Assembly: GCF_003086295.3 (NCBI RefSeq)
Contig: NC_092039.1
Coordinates: 97,360,561 to 97,424,560, forward strand
Reading direction: 5' to 3'
DNA length: 64,000 nt
Source: Arachis hypogaea
Lineage: Eukaryota > Streptophyta > Magnoliopsida > Fabales > Fabaceae
Under the pieces are notes generated by a model. The model saw only the letters and a list, made by a program, of their open reading frames with translations. It searched no databases and had not been told where the DNA came from. Both the position numbers and the translations under genes were made by a program. Shown in pieces: positions 11,241 to 22,120 of the stretch (positions are counted from its first letter, which is position 1; each line of letters starts with the position of its first letter).

Positions 11241-12645
11241 TGGTGCACGAAAATTACACTCACACTATGTAATTTTGCACAACTAACCAGCAAGTGCACT
11301 GGGTCGTCCAAGTAATACGGTACGTGAGTAAGGGTCGATCCCACGGAGATTGTTGGCTTGAAGCAAGCTATGGTTATCTTATTATTCTTAGTCAGGATAC
11401 CAATAGGGTTCTTTAGTTTCAATTGTAAAAAGTAAAAGAGCATGAAATTAGTAATTGTTACGCAGTAATGGAGAATGTATTGGAGTTTTGGAGATGCTTT
11501 GTCTTCTGAATCTCTGCTTTCCTACTGTCATCTTCTTCATGCACGCAAGGTTCCTTCTATGGCAAGCTATGTGTTGATGGATCACCGTTGTCAATGGCTA
11601 CCATCCGTCCTCTCAGTGAAAATGGTCCAAATGCATTGTCACCACACGGCTAATCATCTGTCGGTTCTCGAAAATGTCGGAATAGGATCCATTGATCCTT
11701 TTGCGTCTGTCACTACGCCCAACACTCACGAGTTTGAAGCTCGTCACTGTCATTCAATCCCTGAATCCTACTCAGAATACCACAGACAAGGCTTAGACTT
11801 TCCAGATTCTTAAGAATGCTGCCAATGGATTCTAGCTTACGCCACGAAGACTCTGATTGAAGAATCTAAGAGATACTCATTCAATCTAATATAGAATGGA
11901 TGTGGTTGTCAGGCACGCGTTCATAGGTTGAGAATGGTGATGAGTGTCACGACATCACCTTCTTCATATTAAAATGCGAATGAATATCATAGATAGAAAC
12001 AAGCGTGTTTGAATAGAGAATAGAAATAATTGCATTAATTCATCGAGACACTGCAGAGCTCCTCACTCCCAACAATGGAGTTTAGAGACTCATGCCATCA
12101 AAAAGTACAAAGTTCAGATCTAAAATTTCATGAGATGCAAAATAAGTCTTTAAAAGTTGTTTAAATACTAAACTAGTGAACTAGGTTTACAGAAAATGAG
12201 TAAACTAAGATGGATAGTACAGAAATCCACTTTTGGGGCCCACTTGGTGTGTGCTGGGGCTGAGACTTAAGCTTCTCACGTGTCTGGGCTATTTCTGGAG
12301 TTAAACGTCAGGTTGTAACCTGTTTCTGGCATTTAACTCAAACTTGCAACCTGTTTCTGGCGTTCAACGCCAGAATGCAACATGAAACTGGCGTTAAATG
12401 CCAGTTTACATCATTTATCTTCGCGCAAAGTATAGACTATTATATATTGCTGGAAAGCCCTGGATGTCTACTTTTTAACCCAATTAAGAGCGCGCCAATT
12501 GGACTCCTGTAGCTCCAAAAAAATCATTCCGAGTGCAGTGAGGTCAGAATCCAACAACATCGGCAGTCCTTTTTCAGCCTGAATCAGATTTTTGCTCAAC
12601 TCCCTCAATTTCAGCCGAAAAATACCTGAAATCATAGAAAATACT
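11241..12645 (-). repeat. 5' LTR of A2, truncated at its outer end
   Basis: Starts on the + strand with TGGTGCACGAAAA (reverse of the LTR end). It is collinear with the other family A LTRs, including the GGCGTTCAACGCC cluster at 12295-12410. Homology stops at about 12645, inside the stretch before GATTTCAGG of the sense LTR, so roughly the first 150 bp of U3 are missing and unrelated tail sequence follows. Confidence 0.8.
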
Positions 12646-13486
12646 GTTGTCTTGTTACATTGCATGTGATGGTATATATATGTTTGTGATTATGATTGCA
12701 TTAAGAGAATAATGTATGAAGTTCCTTGAAAAAGAGGAATGTTGACTCTTGAAGAACAAAAATTTAGAGAATTGTTATAAAACCTCCATAAGTGAGAAAG
12801 TGGTTGATCCTTGAACAAAAAGAATTGAAAATAAAAACAAGAAAAAGAGAGAAAAAGAAAGAGCAAGAAAAAGAAAAATAATGATGACAAAATAAAAAAG
12901 AAAGCTAAGTGGCAAAGCTCTGAGCATCAATGACTGAGATCCAAATATGTGCCTGTGATGTTTATTGTCCAAGGATGGCTTGGGTGATTAGATCTGAGGG
13001 GTGCTTCATCACTCAACAACTTGGACCAACTGGTCCAAGACATTTAGTAGTCCAAAGAGGCTCTGGGCATCTATGTTTAGTAAGTAGATCCGCGGGGTAC
13101 TTTATCACCCAGTGACTTGAACCAACTGGTTCGCGATTACTGATTGAACGCTCACTATCAAGAGTATCCTTGAGACGAAGCATTTAGACTTGTCAACAGA
13201 AAAATTCTCTCTAAGTTCAAAAGAAAAGAATTCAAGGATTAACCCCAGCTTAATGGGAGTGAGATTTCATTACATCATCTGGGTTTTAGTTCCTTTGAGG
13301 TGTTGACATTCCCAAGTTTCAAGGAACAATGATAAGTAAGAATGTACTCATGATCACAATGATTGAAAAACCCCACTCTTAGGACAAGCATGAGCTTTAA
13401 TGGAACTTCAACTTCTAACCAAATCCATTCATAATTCTCATTGTTCAGGTTGCTTGAGGACAAACAACACTTCAAATTTGGTGTTG
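12646..13486 (+). other. 3' tail fragment of a B'-type element
   Basis: Plus-oriented noncoding tail, recognisable by its end: TTGCTTG-AGGA-CAAACAA at 13450-13467 (hairpin with one mismatch) and AAATTTGGTGTTG directly before an LTR start at 13487. It contains an imperfect duplication around the phrases ACTGGTCCAAGACATT and ACTGGTTCGCG (12960-13140). No gene. Confidence 0.6.
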
Positions 13487-14243
13487 TGATGCGTGAGCAT
13501 CATTCGTTTTTTTTTGTGATAGTTTTCTGTTGATTTGTTTAAGGATTTTGGTGGATTATTTCCCATTGGAAGCTACTTTGAGTTTTTGTGACTTTTGATT
13601 TATTTCAGGTAGCATTTGGATGAAGAATTAGTGAAAAAGGCATGAAGAAGCAAAAAAGGACAATGCGTATGCATCATGCATATATACACATCATTGGAGA
13701 AAAGAAGAAGGTCATCCGTACGCATGTGTTGCGCGTATGCACGACTACATGAGCTTAAAAAGTGACAATTTTCCTCTGGATGGGTGGCGCTAAACCCCAC
13801 GACTCGATGTTTAGCGCCGAATGCTTCGTAATTTATGTAACGCTTCAGGACACCTGGTGCTAAATGCCCAACCATCGTTTTTTACTGCCGAAGACCTTTT
13901 TCACGTACAATCTATTCTGTTTGGTGGGGGCTAAATGCCCAATACCTAGCGTCTAACGCCAGCAATGAAAATCACCATGGGGACTACACGTTGCAACAAG
14001 TCACAAGGCTTTTGGAGATTTGATTTCAAATCACATAAATTTTAGAGAAGATCTTTTAGGGTTTTATTTAAGTTTTAAATAAATTTTAATTAGTACTATA
14101 AATAAGATTGAGATCTGCCTACGCGGAGACTTCTCTTCTCCTAATTTTTATTCCGCACTTTTACAATTTTTTCTCTGCTAGGGTTTTCTACACCATGAGC
14201 AACTAAACCTCCATTGTTAAGGTTAGGTGCTCTGTTTGGGTCT
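13487..14243 (+). repeat. B'-type LTR fragment
   Basis: Begins TGATGCGTGAGCATCATTCG right after the 3' junction motif. It contains a GGCGCTAAAC...GTTTAGCGCC motif cluster at 13785-13965 and a TATA-like AGTACTATAAATAAG near 14092. It is homologous (opposite strand) to 38634-41529 and stops at about 14243 at a junction with an inverted gag scrap. Confidence 0.65.
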
Positions 14244-14414
14244 TCCTGTGGGAGTCCATGAAACTGACAATTCTGCTACACCAGAGAGATGAGTTGAGGT
14301 TTTATCTCAAAATTGTTAGCAGTCACATGAGGTGAAACAATGCTATTGCTATAGAAGTTGGGGCTAGGAGCAGTGTATGATCCTAGTGTCCTTTTTGGTT
14401 GCTCTGGCACTTTA
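14244..14414 (-). pseudogene. gag scrap of a B-type element
   Basis: About 170 bp whose minus strand aligns with gag of B1 and B2 (compare 32726-32910), for example the stretch corresponding to the LRVLGSY / QLVTLVQQNCQYH region. Bounded by junctions on both sides; probably filler from illegitimate recombination. Confidence 0.55.
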
Positions 14415-15104
14415 AATACTGATTTTCCTTAAATTCATTAAAATCCTTAAATCATAGCTTTTCAATTTGAATCCTTTTTTATGATTTAAATTACAAACCA
14501 AATTCACAAATTAACAAAATCATAGAGCTCGCTTTTTCTGTAAACCATATTATTCAAACCAAGAGTTCCAACCCAATTTTGAAAACAAATCATTTAAACC
14601 AAACGTTCCAAACCAAATTTGAAAATCATTCTAAACTTTAAACCTTTTTCAACACGATTCAAGGCTATATAAATTGAAAATCTTAATTAAAAACTGCAAA
14701 AGCATTTATCCTCATTCTGTAGCTGTATCAGTCGGCACTTCTCCTACCACCAATGTTAAGTCTCACCAATTAACTGATATGCTGCAAACTCTATGAACTG
14801 GTTTTTCGAAACATGTTGAGCTTGTAACGCATTGGCTAGGTTAATCATCCCCACTATCTCTCTGTGAACGTGATTGACCTCATCCATGAGTTACCATTCA
14901 GATTTTCTTTCTACACCAGACAATCGATATCGAGGTGATCAATCTCAATATCTTAAGCCTAATGTTTCAGTTATCCCCAAAGGCACACACAAATAAGCAT
15001 GCTATGCACATCAAGCAGATAACCTAAATAGCATGAAAGCAAACCAACCCAGAGTGTGCAACGAATCACAATCGGTCCATCCCTCAAGCTTACAAGGACA
15101 AAAC
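14415..15104 (-). pseudogene. 5' internal fragment of a chromovirus-like element with a gag scrap
   Basis: Minus strand. Around 14720-14830 it can be read, with stops, as the Ty3 gag segment QFIEFAAYQLIGE, typical of Del/Tekay-type Gag. The rest, up to the iMet primer site at 15105, is leader. Everything downstream of this point of the element (pol, 3' LTR) has been lost at the 14414 junction. Confidence 0.5.
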
Positions 15105-15116
15105 GCTCTGATACCA
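15105..15116 (-). promoter_or_regulatory. Primer binding site, initiator tRNA-Met
   Basis: The window strand has GCTCTGATACCA, the 3' end of plant initiator tRNA-Met; the complement TGGTATCAGAGC is the common chromovirus PBS. It lies four bases before the LTR end at 15121, so the element runs on the minus strand. Confidence 0.8.
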
Positions 15117-15120
15117 TAAA

Positions 15121-15335
15121 TATAACACCCCGATACCCTAAGTCTTACCTCTAGCCATAAAGCAAAGGATAACAAAGTGTCACGACAGTTCTAAAGCTTA
15201 TAATATAAAATATATGTCTAAGAATTTATATAACTAGAAACCCGATAAAGGAATAAAGCTTAAAGTCGCATAAAGTGGAATTACAATACGTGAAACGTTC
15301 ACACGCGATACAAAACGCATAGGTACGGAGACAAC
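15121..15335 (-). repeat. Chromovirus-like 5' LTR, segment 1 of 4
   Basis: Starts TATAACACCCCGATACCCTAAG (sense LTR end, ...GGGGTGTTATA). It is interrupted by B1. The remaining pieces are 23669-23712, 35195-35787 and 36005-38633; together about 3.5 kb, ending at CCAGTTCTTACA (sense start TGTAAGAACTGG). Confidence 0.7.
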
Positions 15336-16847
15336 TGGGGAGGAATTTATAACCCACAAACTAACCGGCAAGTGCACTGGGTCGTACCAAGTAATACCTT
15401 AGGTGAGTGAGGGTTGATCCCATGAGGACTGATGGACTAAGCAACACTGGTTGATTAATTTACTTAGTTAGGAAAACAGAAAAGAGTATTGAGAGTTCAA
15501 ATGCATCAAACAGTAATTCAAAGAATCAGAAAACAAGTAGTAAATTGATTGTGAAATATATATGAGAAAATAATTAAGGTTTCAGAGATATCTATCTTCC
15601 GGATTGACTTTTCTTACTAACTATTTTAATCATGCAAGATTCAATTCATGGCAAACTATATGTGATTAAACCCTAATTCCTTAGACCTTTTTAGTCTCCT
15701 CTAACCTTTATCAACCGCCAATTTCTTGGTCACTTAATTCCAATTAGAGGAAGAAGTTCAATTCTAGTTTATATGCCACAAAAACCCAAATCACCCAAAT
15801 ATAAGAAGATTATATGTCACGTATCTCGTTAAGTCCAGATAATTAGAAATTTAGGAGAAATTGTTTCCAAGATTTTGTTCAAGTAAAGAGCTTTTCCAAG
15901 TTATACAAGAACTCAATTAGAACAAGGGTCATACTTCTGTTCCACCCAAATTCATAAGATAAAGAACGAAAACAATTCTTGAAATAGAAATAAGTACATA
16001 AATTAAAATAGAAAAATAATAGTATCAATCTATACAATAGATAGAGCTCCTAACCTTTACAGTGGAGGTTTAGTTGCTCGTGGTTCAAAGAGAAAACTAG
16101 GATTTAGAAAAACTGTACAGTGTGGAATGAGGTAAGAGAGAAGCGAAGAGTCCGAAGGGCTGATTCTTTTCCCTTTTATATCCAATACTAATAAATGTGA
16201 ATAATATTTTCTAAAACTAAATAATATCTTTTCCTATTTAAAAAAAATTAAAGTTTTATCATAATAAATGAAAGATCTCGCGTGGCTTGTGCATATGCGT
16301 AGGGACCACTTGATTCATTATTATCCACGCTTAACTTGAATAGAAGTTGCGCCTAACTTGAAGGGCACAGTGAAGAATGGCGTTCATAGCTTGAGTGTTG
16401 GGCCTTACTTGAAGAGTGGTTGCGCCTAACCCAAAGAATGGAGTGTTACATTGCGTGTTGTTGTTAAGCTTGGCGCCTAACTTGAGAAATCTCAAGTTAG
16501 GCGCCATCCTTGCTGACTTGGTGGAGAAGAAGTATGGCTATTATATATCGTTGGAAAGCTCCGAAAGTTAGCTTTCCAAACTCACTAAAATCACGTCCAT
16601 TGGACCTTTATAACTCGAGTTATCTAGGATTGAGTGCAGAGAAGTTAGGGTTGACAGCATTATTCGTCTTTTTCTCTTTTTCTGCAGAAACTCCATCAAA
16701 TCCAGCCGAATGCTACCTAAAATAAACAGAATTGCACATGACTCAAAGTAGCATCCATAGTGGCTAAAAGATAATTAATTCTTGATTAAACTCAACAAAT
16801 TGAATGCAAATTTACTAGAAAAAGATAGGAAAGATTATCACGCATCA
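15336..16847 (-). repeat. 3' LTR of B1
   Basis: Window strand TGGGGAGGAATTTATAACCC... to ...ATTATCACGCATCA. It contains a perfect 17-bp inverted repeat at 16471-16506 (arm TGGCGCCTAACTTGAGA, two-base loop) and related CCTAACTTGAA words from 16325. TATA-like box in sense orientation near 16177-16183. Confidence 0.88.
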
Positions 16848-16884
16848 CAACACCAAACTTGAATTGTTGCTTGTCCTCAAGCAA
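16848..16884 (-). promoter_or_regulatory. PPT-region hairpin and box of B1
   Basis: Sense: TTGCTTG-AGGA-CAAGCAA (16884 to 16867, perfect 7-bp stem), then CAATTCAAGTTTGGTGTTG against the LTR start TGATGCG. Same layout as family A with loop AGGA in place of GGGA. Confidence 0.65.
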
Positions 16885-18129
16885 TCAAAACTAACTTAGG
16901 CTTAGGATGTGAATTTTCATGAGAGTGAGAGTTCAATTAAAATCATGTCTTTTCTTGAAGTGGGGTTTATCTATTGCAATACTGAATAGTTTTGGTATCT
17001 CACTCTCCTTTGAATCAGAAGAATGTCACTATCATTCGGCATTAGAATCTAGACAATATTATAAATTCTCCAATCTTTTAAACGTCAGTTTAATCCTTGA
17101 ACACAGCAAATTTACTTTTGGTGCTTTGCACCTTGAGCCTAGCCGTGACTTTAAATACTTTGTCTCAAGGGTTACTTGACACAAAAATACCACAAGTACT
17201 TAACTGGGGAACTCTTTTTAAGTTCTGATTTTTCTTTCAGTTACTCCCAGACAGTGATGCTCAAAGCCTTTGGCATACTCTGTTAAATGCATTTGATCTC
17301 AACTCTTAGTGCTCTGTCTCAAGGATTACTTGACATAAAAATACCACAATCATATGACTAGAGAAAGAACTATTTGAGCTTTTTATCATGACTGACCTCC
17401 CTAGTCATTGATGCTCAGAGTCTTAGACTTTATTTTTTATTTTTCTTTTTGCTGTTTCTTTTGCTTCAAGACTTAAGTCGTCACTAATTTCAAAGAATTC
17501 ATAATAGTTCTCTAAATTCCTGTTCCTTATACATCAACATCATTTGATTCAAATTCAAATATGCACGGTTCATGTCGTGCATTCAGAATCACAGAGAACA
17601 CCACCATATTTAAGCAAATGAGACTATTCTTTGTTATAAACTCTATTTCTCATGCTCTACATCTTTTTCTTTTTCTCTTGAATTCAAACTTAGTGAGCAA
17701 TACATGAAACACTTTTTGGAATTAAAAACAAATAACAGGATAAAAATAGCAAATTAAACTAGAACCTAGAAATTGAAATAACAAAGGATCATGCAATAAC
17801 TAAGACAAAACAGCAGAAAACAGGAACATAACATAGTAAGAACGGGAGGGAATATAGAATAAAAGGAACTCAACCACCTCAGTTATCCTAGTGGCCGTTT
17901 CATTCTTCAGGATGTGCTCCTCCGTGAAGATGATTTGCCTCACTTTGGTGCCACTAAAATAAATAGAAAATCCACAAGCGAAGCGACAACACCGAACTTA
18001 AAAGTTTACTTGTCGTCGAGCAAGGAAGAACTGAAAACATAGAAGGACATAAAAAGACATACGGAAGAGTGAAAATAAATATTATGGCAAAAGGAGAATA
18101 AAATAATAAAAGAATAAGAGAGGTTAAAA

Positions 18130-18202
18130 TAATTAAAATATATATATTTTTTGTATGTTTTTTTTATATATGTATATATATATTTATTTATTGATTCATA
18201 TA

Positions 18203-18260
<58 letters not shown>
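18130..18260. repeat. (TA)n microsatellite in B1
   Basis: Alternating TA/ATGT tract, longest pure run about 18208-18248. Simple sequence; likely variable between individuals. Confidence 0.9.
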
Positions 18261-18261
<1 letters not shown>

Positions 18262-18284
18262 ATATTTGTTCCTTTAACCCCCGC

Positions 18285-18600
18285 CTAACCTGAGTTTTCC
18301 TTGCGCCAAACCTGATGCACAAGTTTGGCCTTGCGCCTAACTTGAGAATTTGTGCGCCCAACTTGGAGTGAAGACCTAAGGCTGCGCCCAACTTGAATAT
18401 GGTTGCGCGTAACTTGAGGCCTCCAAAGTGGACCATTTCTTCTGCGCCTAACTTGATGATTTGTCGCGCCCAACTTGCCTTGAGTCCTCACACCTTGCGC
18501 CTAGCTTGAGAATTCTCAAGTTAGGCATGGACCAGGCAGCAAGAAATTCCTTTGTGTGCGTCATGTGGCGCCTGACTTGAGATTTCAAGTTAGGCGTCAC
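18285..18600 (-). repeat. CGCCTAACTTGA / TCAAGTTAGGCG near-palindrome cluster of B1
   Basis: About ten copies of GCGCC-nAACTTG variants. Two form clear hairpins: GCGCCTAGCTTGAG with CTCAAGTTAGGC (about 18498-18526) and GGCGCCTGACTTGAG with CAAGTTAGGCG (about 18567-18597). The same words form the long inverted repeat in the B1 LTR. Confidence 0.75.
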
Positions 18601-18782
18601 CGAAATTTGAATCAATATCCTTTTGGGTGTCCAAAACTCTGTATTCAGGAACCTGTTTTTGTTTCAATGACTCTTCATGATCTAAACATACGTAAAACAA
18701 AGGAAAAATAGTAAAAACTCAACTAAAACTAAATAGATACCAAAATCATACCAACAGAAATCAAACTAAAGGATAGGAAAAC

Positions 18783-18829
18783 ATCGGGTTGCCTCTCGAC
18801 ATGCGCTTCTTTACTGTCACTAGCTTGAC
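18783..18829 (-). promoter_or_regulatory. Conserved post-stop double hairpin of B1
   Basis: Sense: GTCA-AGCTAG-TGAC, then AGTAAAGAAGCGC, then ATGTCGAG-AGGCAA-CCCGATGT (8 positions, one mismatch, two wobbles). Lies directly after the stop at 18841. The stem differs from the family A module by paired changes (T-A to C-G). Confidence 0.6.
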
Positions 18830-18840
18830 GGTCAGTTCCT

Positions 18841-20019
18841 CTAAGGAGGAGGACCATAGGGGCTCAGCTCTTCACCCCTCACTATGAACTTCTTTCTTGT
18901 GCTCTCATTGATCAACTCTATATGTTCAAGAGACAGGATCCTATTCACTGTATGAGGCAGGATTGGACATGCAGTGAATACCATCTTCATTCCTGGGGAG
19001 AAGTTTTCAGTGAGAATTTTTTTGTTTATCCATCCCCTGGGTACTTTCTTCTTTTTGGGAACTTCCTCTTTGGTGGATGATGCATTCCCAATACCAAACT
19101 TAGGTTTGATGTCAGGAAGAATTTTATTGATTATCACTAAAGTAGGTTTGAGCTGCAGATTCTGTTGTACATCATCAGGGAGTTCTTGAAGGTTTGGATC
19201 AATAAGTTCAGTTTGCATGCATCTCTCTTCTTCACCTGCTGAATGCATATCTTTGAAGACATAAAAGACAAGTTACTCATTATGCACTCTAAGACTAATT
19301 CACCCACTTCCACATCAATTAGAGCTCTCCCAGTGGGTAGGAAATGTCTTCCTAGGATTATAGGGGCATTCTCATCCTCCCCCATGTCAAGAATCACAAA
19401 ATCTGCTGGGAGAAAGAATTTACCCACTTTGACCAAGATATTCTCCACTAATCCATATGCAGACTTTATAGATTTGTCTGCCATCTATAATGCTATCTTT
19501 GTGAGTTGTGCCTCTTGGATTTGTAACTTTTTAATCATAGACAAGGGCATTAAATTGATGCTTGCTCCCAGATCACATAACGCTTTCTCAAAGATTGTGC
19601 TCCCAATGGTACATGGAATTTGAAAGCTTCCTAGGTCTGGCATTTTCCTTGGCATGTTATTCTGAATTATGGCACTACATTCCTTAGTCAATACCACTGT
19701 CTCATCTCCCTTTAAAGGCTTCTTCTTTGACAACAACTCCTTCATGAATTTGACATAGAGAAGCATTTGCTCCAATACCTCAGCAAAAAGAATATTGATT
19801 TGCAACTTTCTGAAGACTTCTAAGAACTTTGAAAACTGCTTGTCCTTGGTCTCCTTTTGAATTCTCTGAGGATATGGCATTTTAGTCTTGTACTCAGGTG
19901 CCTTAGGCAATGTAGGATGAGTGTTAAGAGAGAATGGGAATGGATTATCTGCACGCCTATGAGGGGCGTGTTCCACCTCCTCTTTCTTCTCTGCTGGAGC
20001 TTCTTTTGAACTGGCTCCT
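18841..20019 (-). pseudogene. Protease of B1 with an integrase-C-terminus-like tail
   Basis: Minus strand. N-terminal part KMPYPQR...DKQFSKFLEVFRKLQINI is the standard Athila Gag-Pro spacer; the protease shows ALCDLGASINLMPLSM and [22 protein letters not shown] at 19485 and a frameshift near 19245 break it. The last frame (19248 to 18841, 135 residues) ends PKKKKVPRGWINKKI...FSPGMKMVFT...VNRILSLEHIEL...KKFIVRGEELSPY. This resembles the integrase C-terminal module of A2 (RWHDKKL...FELGQKVLLF...VITSVSPYGYVEL...KKFIVNRQRVKHY). I infer a pol core deletion in the family's past that joined protease to the integrase tail; unproven. Confidence 0.75.
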
Positions 20020-21518
20020 TATTAACTTGTGCTTCCGTACCTGCCACTTATCCACTTATCAAGGTGATAGCCTTACACTCCTCTCTTGGGTTCACCACTG
20101 TATCACCAAGAAATGTGCTTGGAGGCCTCTCAGGTATTTGCTTGCTCAACTGGCCTATTTTCACTTCCAAGTTTCTGAGGAAAGCTCTAGTTTCTTGCCT
20201 AAAACTACTCAGTACTGCTTCCAAATCAGTGTTCTTCTGGGGCTGAGAATTTGCCTGTTGAGGTGGTAGTTGTTGATGAGACTGAAACTGGTGGTTATTA
20301 AGATTATTCTACTGAAAACTTCCCTGAGAATTATTGTTAGAATTCTATGATCTTTGGGGTTGCTCTCTCCACCCAAATTTTGGGTGATTTCTCCATCCCT
20401 TATTATAGGTCTTAGAGTATGGATCATTATTGGGGTTTCTAGGAGCATTCCCCATGTAATTGATCTGTTCAGAAGAAGTTTGACTATAGCCATAATTCTC
20501 ACCTTGCATGAAGCTACCAGTCATGTCATAAGGGGCCTCTTGAGGTGCAGTTTGAGTGTTAATAGCTGAAACCTGCATCCCAATCAATTGTTGAGTAAGC
20601 AAATTCATCTGATGAGACAAGATTTTATTCTGAGCAAGAAGAGTATCAAAAGCTTCTACTTCCATGACACCTTTCTTCTGAGGAGTTTCAGAGTTCACAG
20701 GATTACTGTTAGATGAGTATAAAAATTGGTTGTTAGCAACCAATTCAATAAGCTCAGTAGTCTCCTCTGGTGTCTTCTTTATATGCAATGAACCACCTGC
20801 AGAATTATCTAAGCACATCTTGGACATTTCACATAAGCCCTCATAAAAGATATTCAGGTGAGTCCATTTAAAGAACATGTCCAGAGGGCATTGCCTAGTC
20901 AGTAGATTGAATCTCTCCCAAGCTTCATAAAGGGTCTCACCATCTTTCTGTCTGAGGTAGGAAAAATTTAGTTAGAAATCCAGTGACCACCTTGTCCCAA
21001 GTATCCAAACTCTCCTTGGGTTGAGAATCTAACCACAACTTTTCTCTATCCCTCACAGCAAATGGGAAGAGTATGAGTTTGTATACCTCAGGATTCACTC
21101 TGTTAGTCTTCACAGTATCACAAATTTGTAGAAAATTAGAAATAAACTGATTTGAGTCTTCATGAGGAAGTCTATGATACTGGCAATTTTGCTGCACAAG
21201 AGTGACTAGCTGAGGCTTTAGCTCAAAGTTGTTTGTAGCTATAGGAGGCACTATGATACTTTTCCCATAAAGATCTGCATTGGGGGCAGTGTATGAGCCA
21301 AGCACTCTTCTAGGTTGTTCAGTCTCATTCAGATTTGCCACATTGGCATTGACAGTACGATTATGATCCATAGTGGACTTTACAGCTTCCTTTTCAAATG
21401 TATCACTTAGATTTTCACTAGCCTTGTAAAGTCTAACTTGTTGCAAACGCTATCTGAAGGTCCTCTCAGGTTCAGGATCAAAATTAAGAAGGGGCTCTTT
21501 ATCCCTGTTCCTGCTCAT
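20020..21518 (-). pseudogene. Gag of B1
   Basis: Minus strand, start ATG at 21518-21516 (MSRNRDK-type start shared with family A). Readable blocks: PPIATNNFELKPQLVTLVQQNCQYH, ISNFLQICDTVKTNRVNPEVYKLILFPFAVRD, LWLDSQPKESLDTWDKVV, then after a frameshift near 20935 FKWTHLNIFYEGL, DNSAGGSLHIKKTPEE and NPNNDPYSKTYNKGWRNHPKFGW. In-frame TAG stops at about 20345 and 20311 fall where B2 or the family reading has glutamine. Capsid protein of the particle; no zinc knuckle. Confidence 0.85.
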
Positions 21519-22097
21519 AAACAAACAGAAAACAAAGGAAAGTGGGAATCTCTACGTTAGAGTGCAGAGAATTTCTAGTGAAGTAATCTATGTAAAAGAA
21601 ATAAAATAAAACAACTAAATAATTGAAGCACTAGAATTCCAAAATTTATAAGAAAAATGGGAATGAAAATTTTGAAAAAAAATTATAAAAAAATAAAAAT
21701 AATTTGGTGACACCAAACTTAATTTCAAAAATTAAGGAAAAATAAATATATGATGCAATTTTTTTAAATTAAAGACCAAAAGAAAATAAAACTAATAAAA
21801 TATAGAAATAAAAAATAATGGAAAGAAAAAAATGAAACGAAAAGAAAATGAAAGTAGAAAGGAAAAAAAAGAACTAATGGAAGTTGAAAAAAAATAAAAA
21901 TTGTAGTTAAAGAAAAAAATAAAAAAAATTGAACAAGGACAGGGGGAGGGGAGGAAATACTAACGAAGAAAAGAAAAAGAATTAAAGGAAGATAAAAAAA
22001 GGATAATAAAAATTAATAATGCTAATGGAAACTAATTAAAGGAAAATCTATCTTATCTAAGCAATCAAACAACGAGTAGTTGTCAATCACAGTCAAT
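21519..22097 (-). other. U-rich leader of B1
   Basis: A-rich on the window strand (U-rich in sense), with one TAAGTTTGGTGTC box (21711-21722 in the window as ACACCAAACTTA). No ORF supported. Confidence 0.7.
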
Positions 22098-22114
22098 CTC
22101 CGGTAACGGCGCCA
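22098..22114 (-). promoter_or_regulatory. Primer binding site, tRNA-Asp, of B1
   Basis: Window strand CTCCGGTAACGGCGCCA, two mismatches to the tRNA-Asp 3' end; six bases from the LTR. Confidence 0.8.
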
Positions 22115-22120
22115 AAAACT

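Larger units (their letters stand above)
2612..12645 (-). mobile_element. A2: autonomous family A (FIDEL-like, Athila clade) retrotransposon, degenerate
   Basis: Read on the minus strand: truncated 5' LTR (11241-12645), tRNA-Asp primer site, AT-rich leader, gag, protease, RT, RNase H, integrase, then the 3' noncoding region with GGCG palindromes. The 3' LTR lies beyond the A1 insertion, outside the window. This is the only element here with a full pol, so it represents the type of element that would supply RT and integrase to A5 and A6. From about 9780 down to 3517, after removing the solo LTR insertion and its target copy (1581 bp, divisible by three), the reading frame is continuous and broken only by point stops. 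Confidence 0.85.
16885..18782 (-). other. Noncoding 3' region of B1
   Basis: Between the coding region and the 3' LTR. Holds two similar blocks at about 17080-17260 and 17290-17440 (shared phrases on lack of a gap such as CTCAAGGGTTACTTGACA and CTCAAGGATTACTTGACA), a TA microsatellite at 18130-18260, and the CGCCTAACTTGA palindrome cluster at 18285-18600. No supported gene. Confidence 0.65.
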
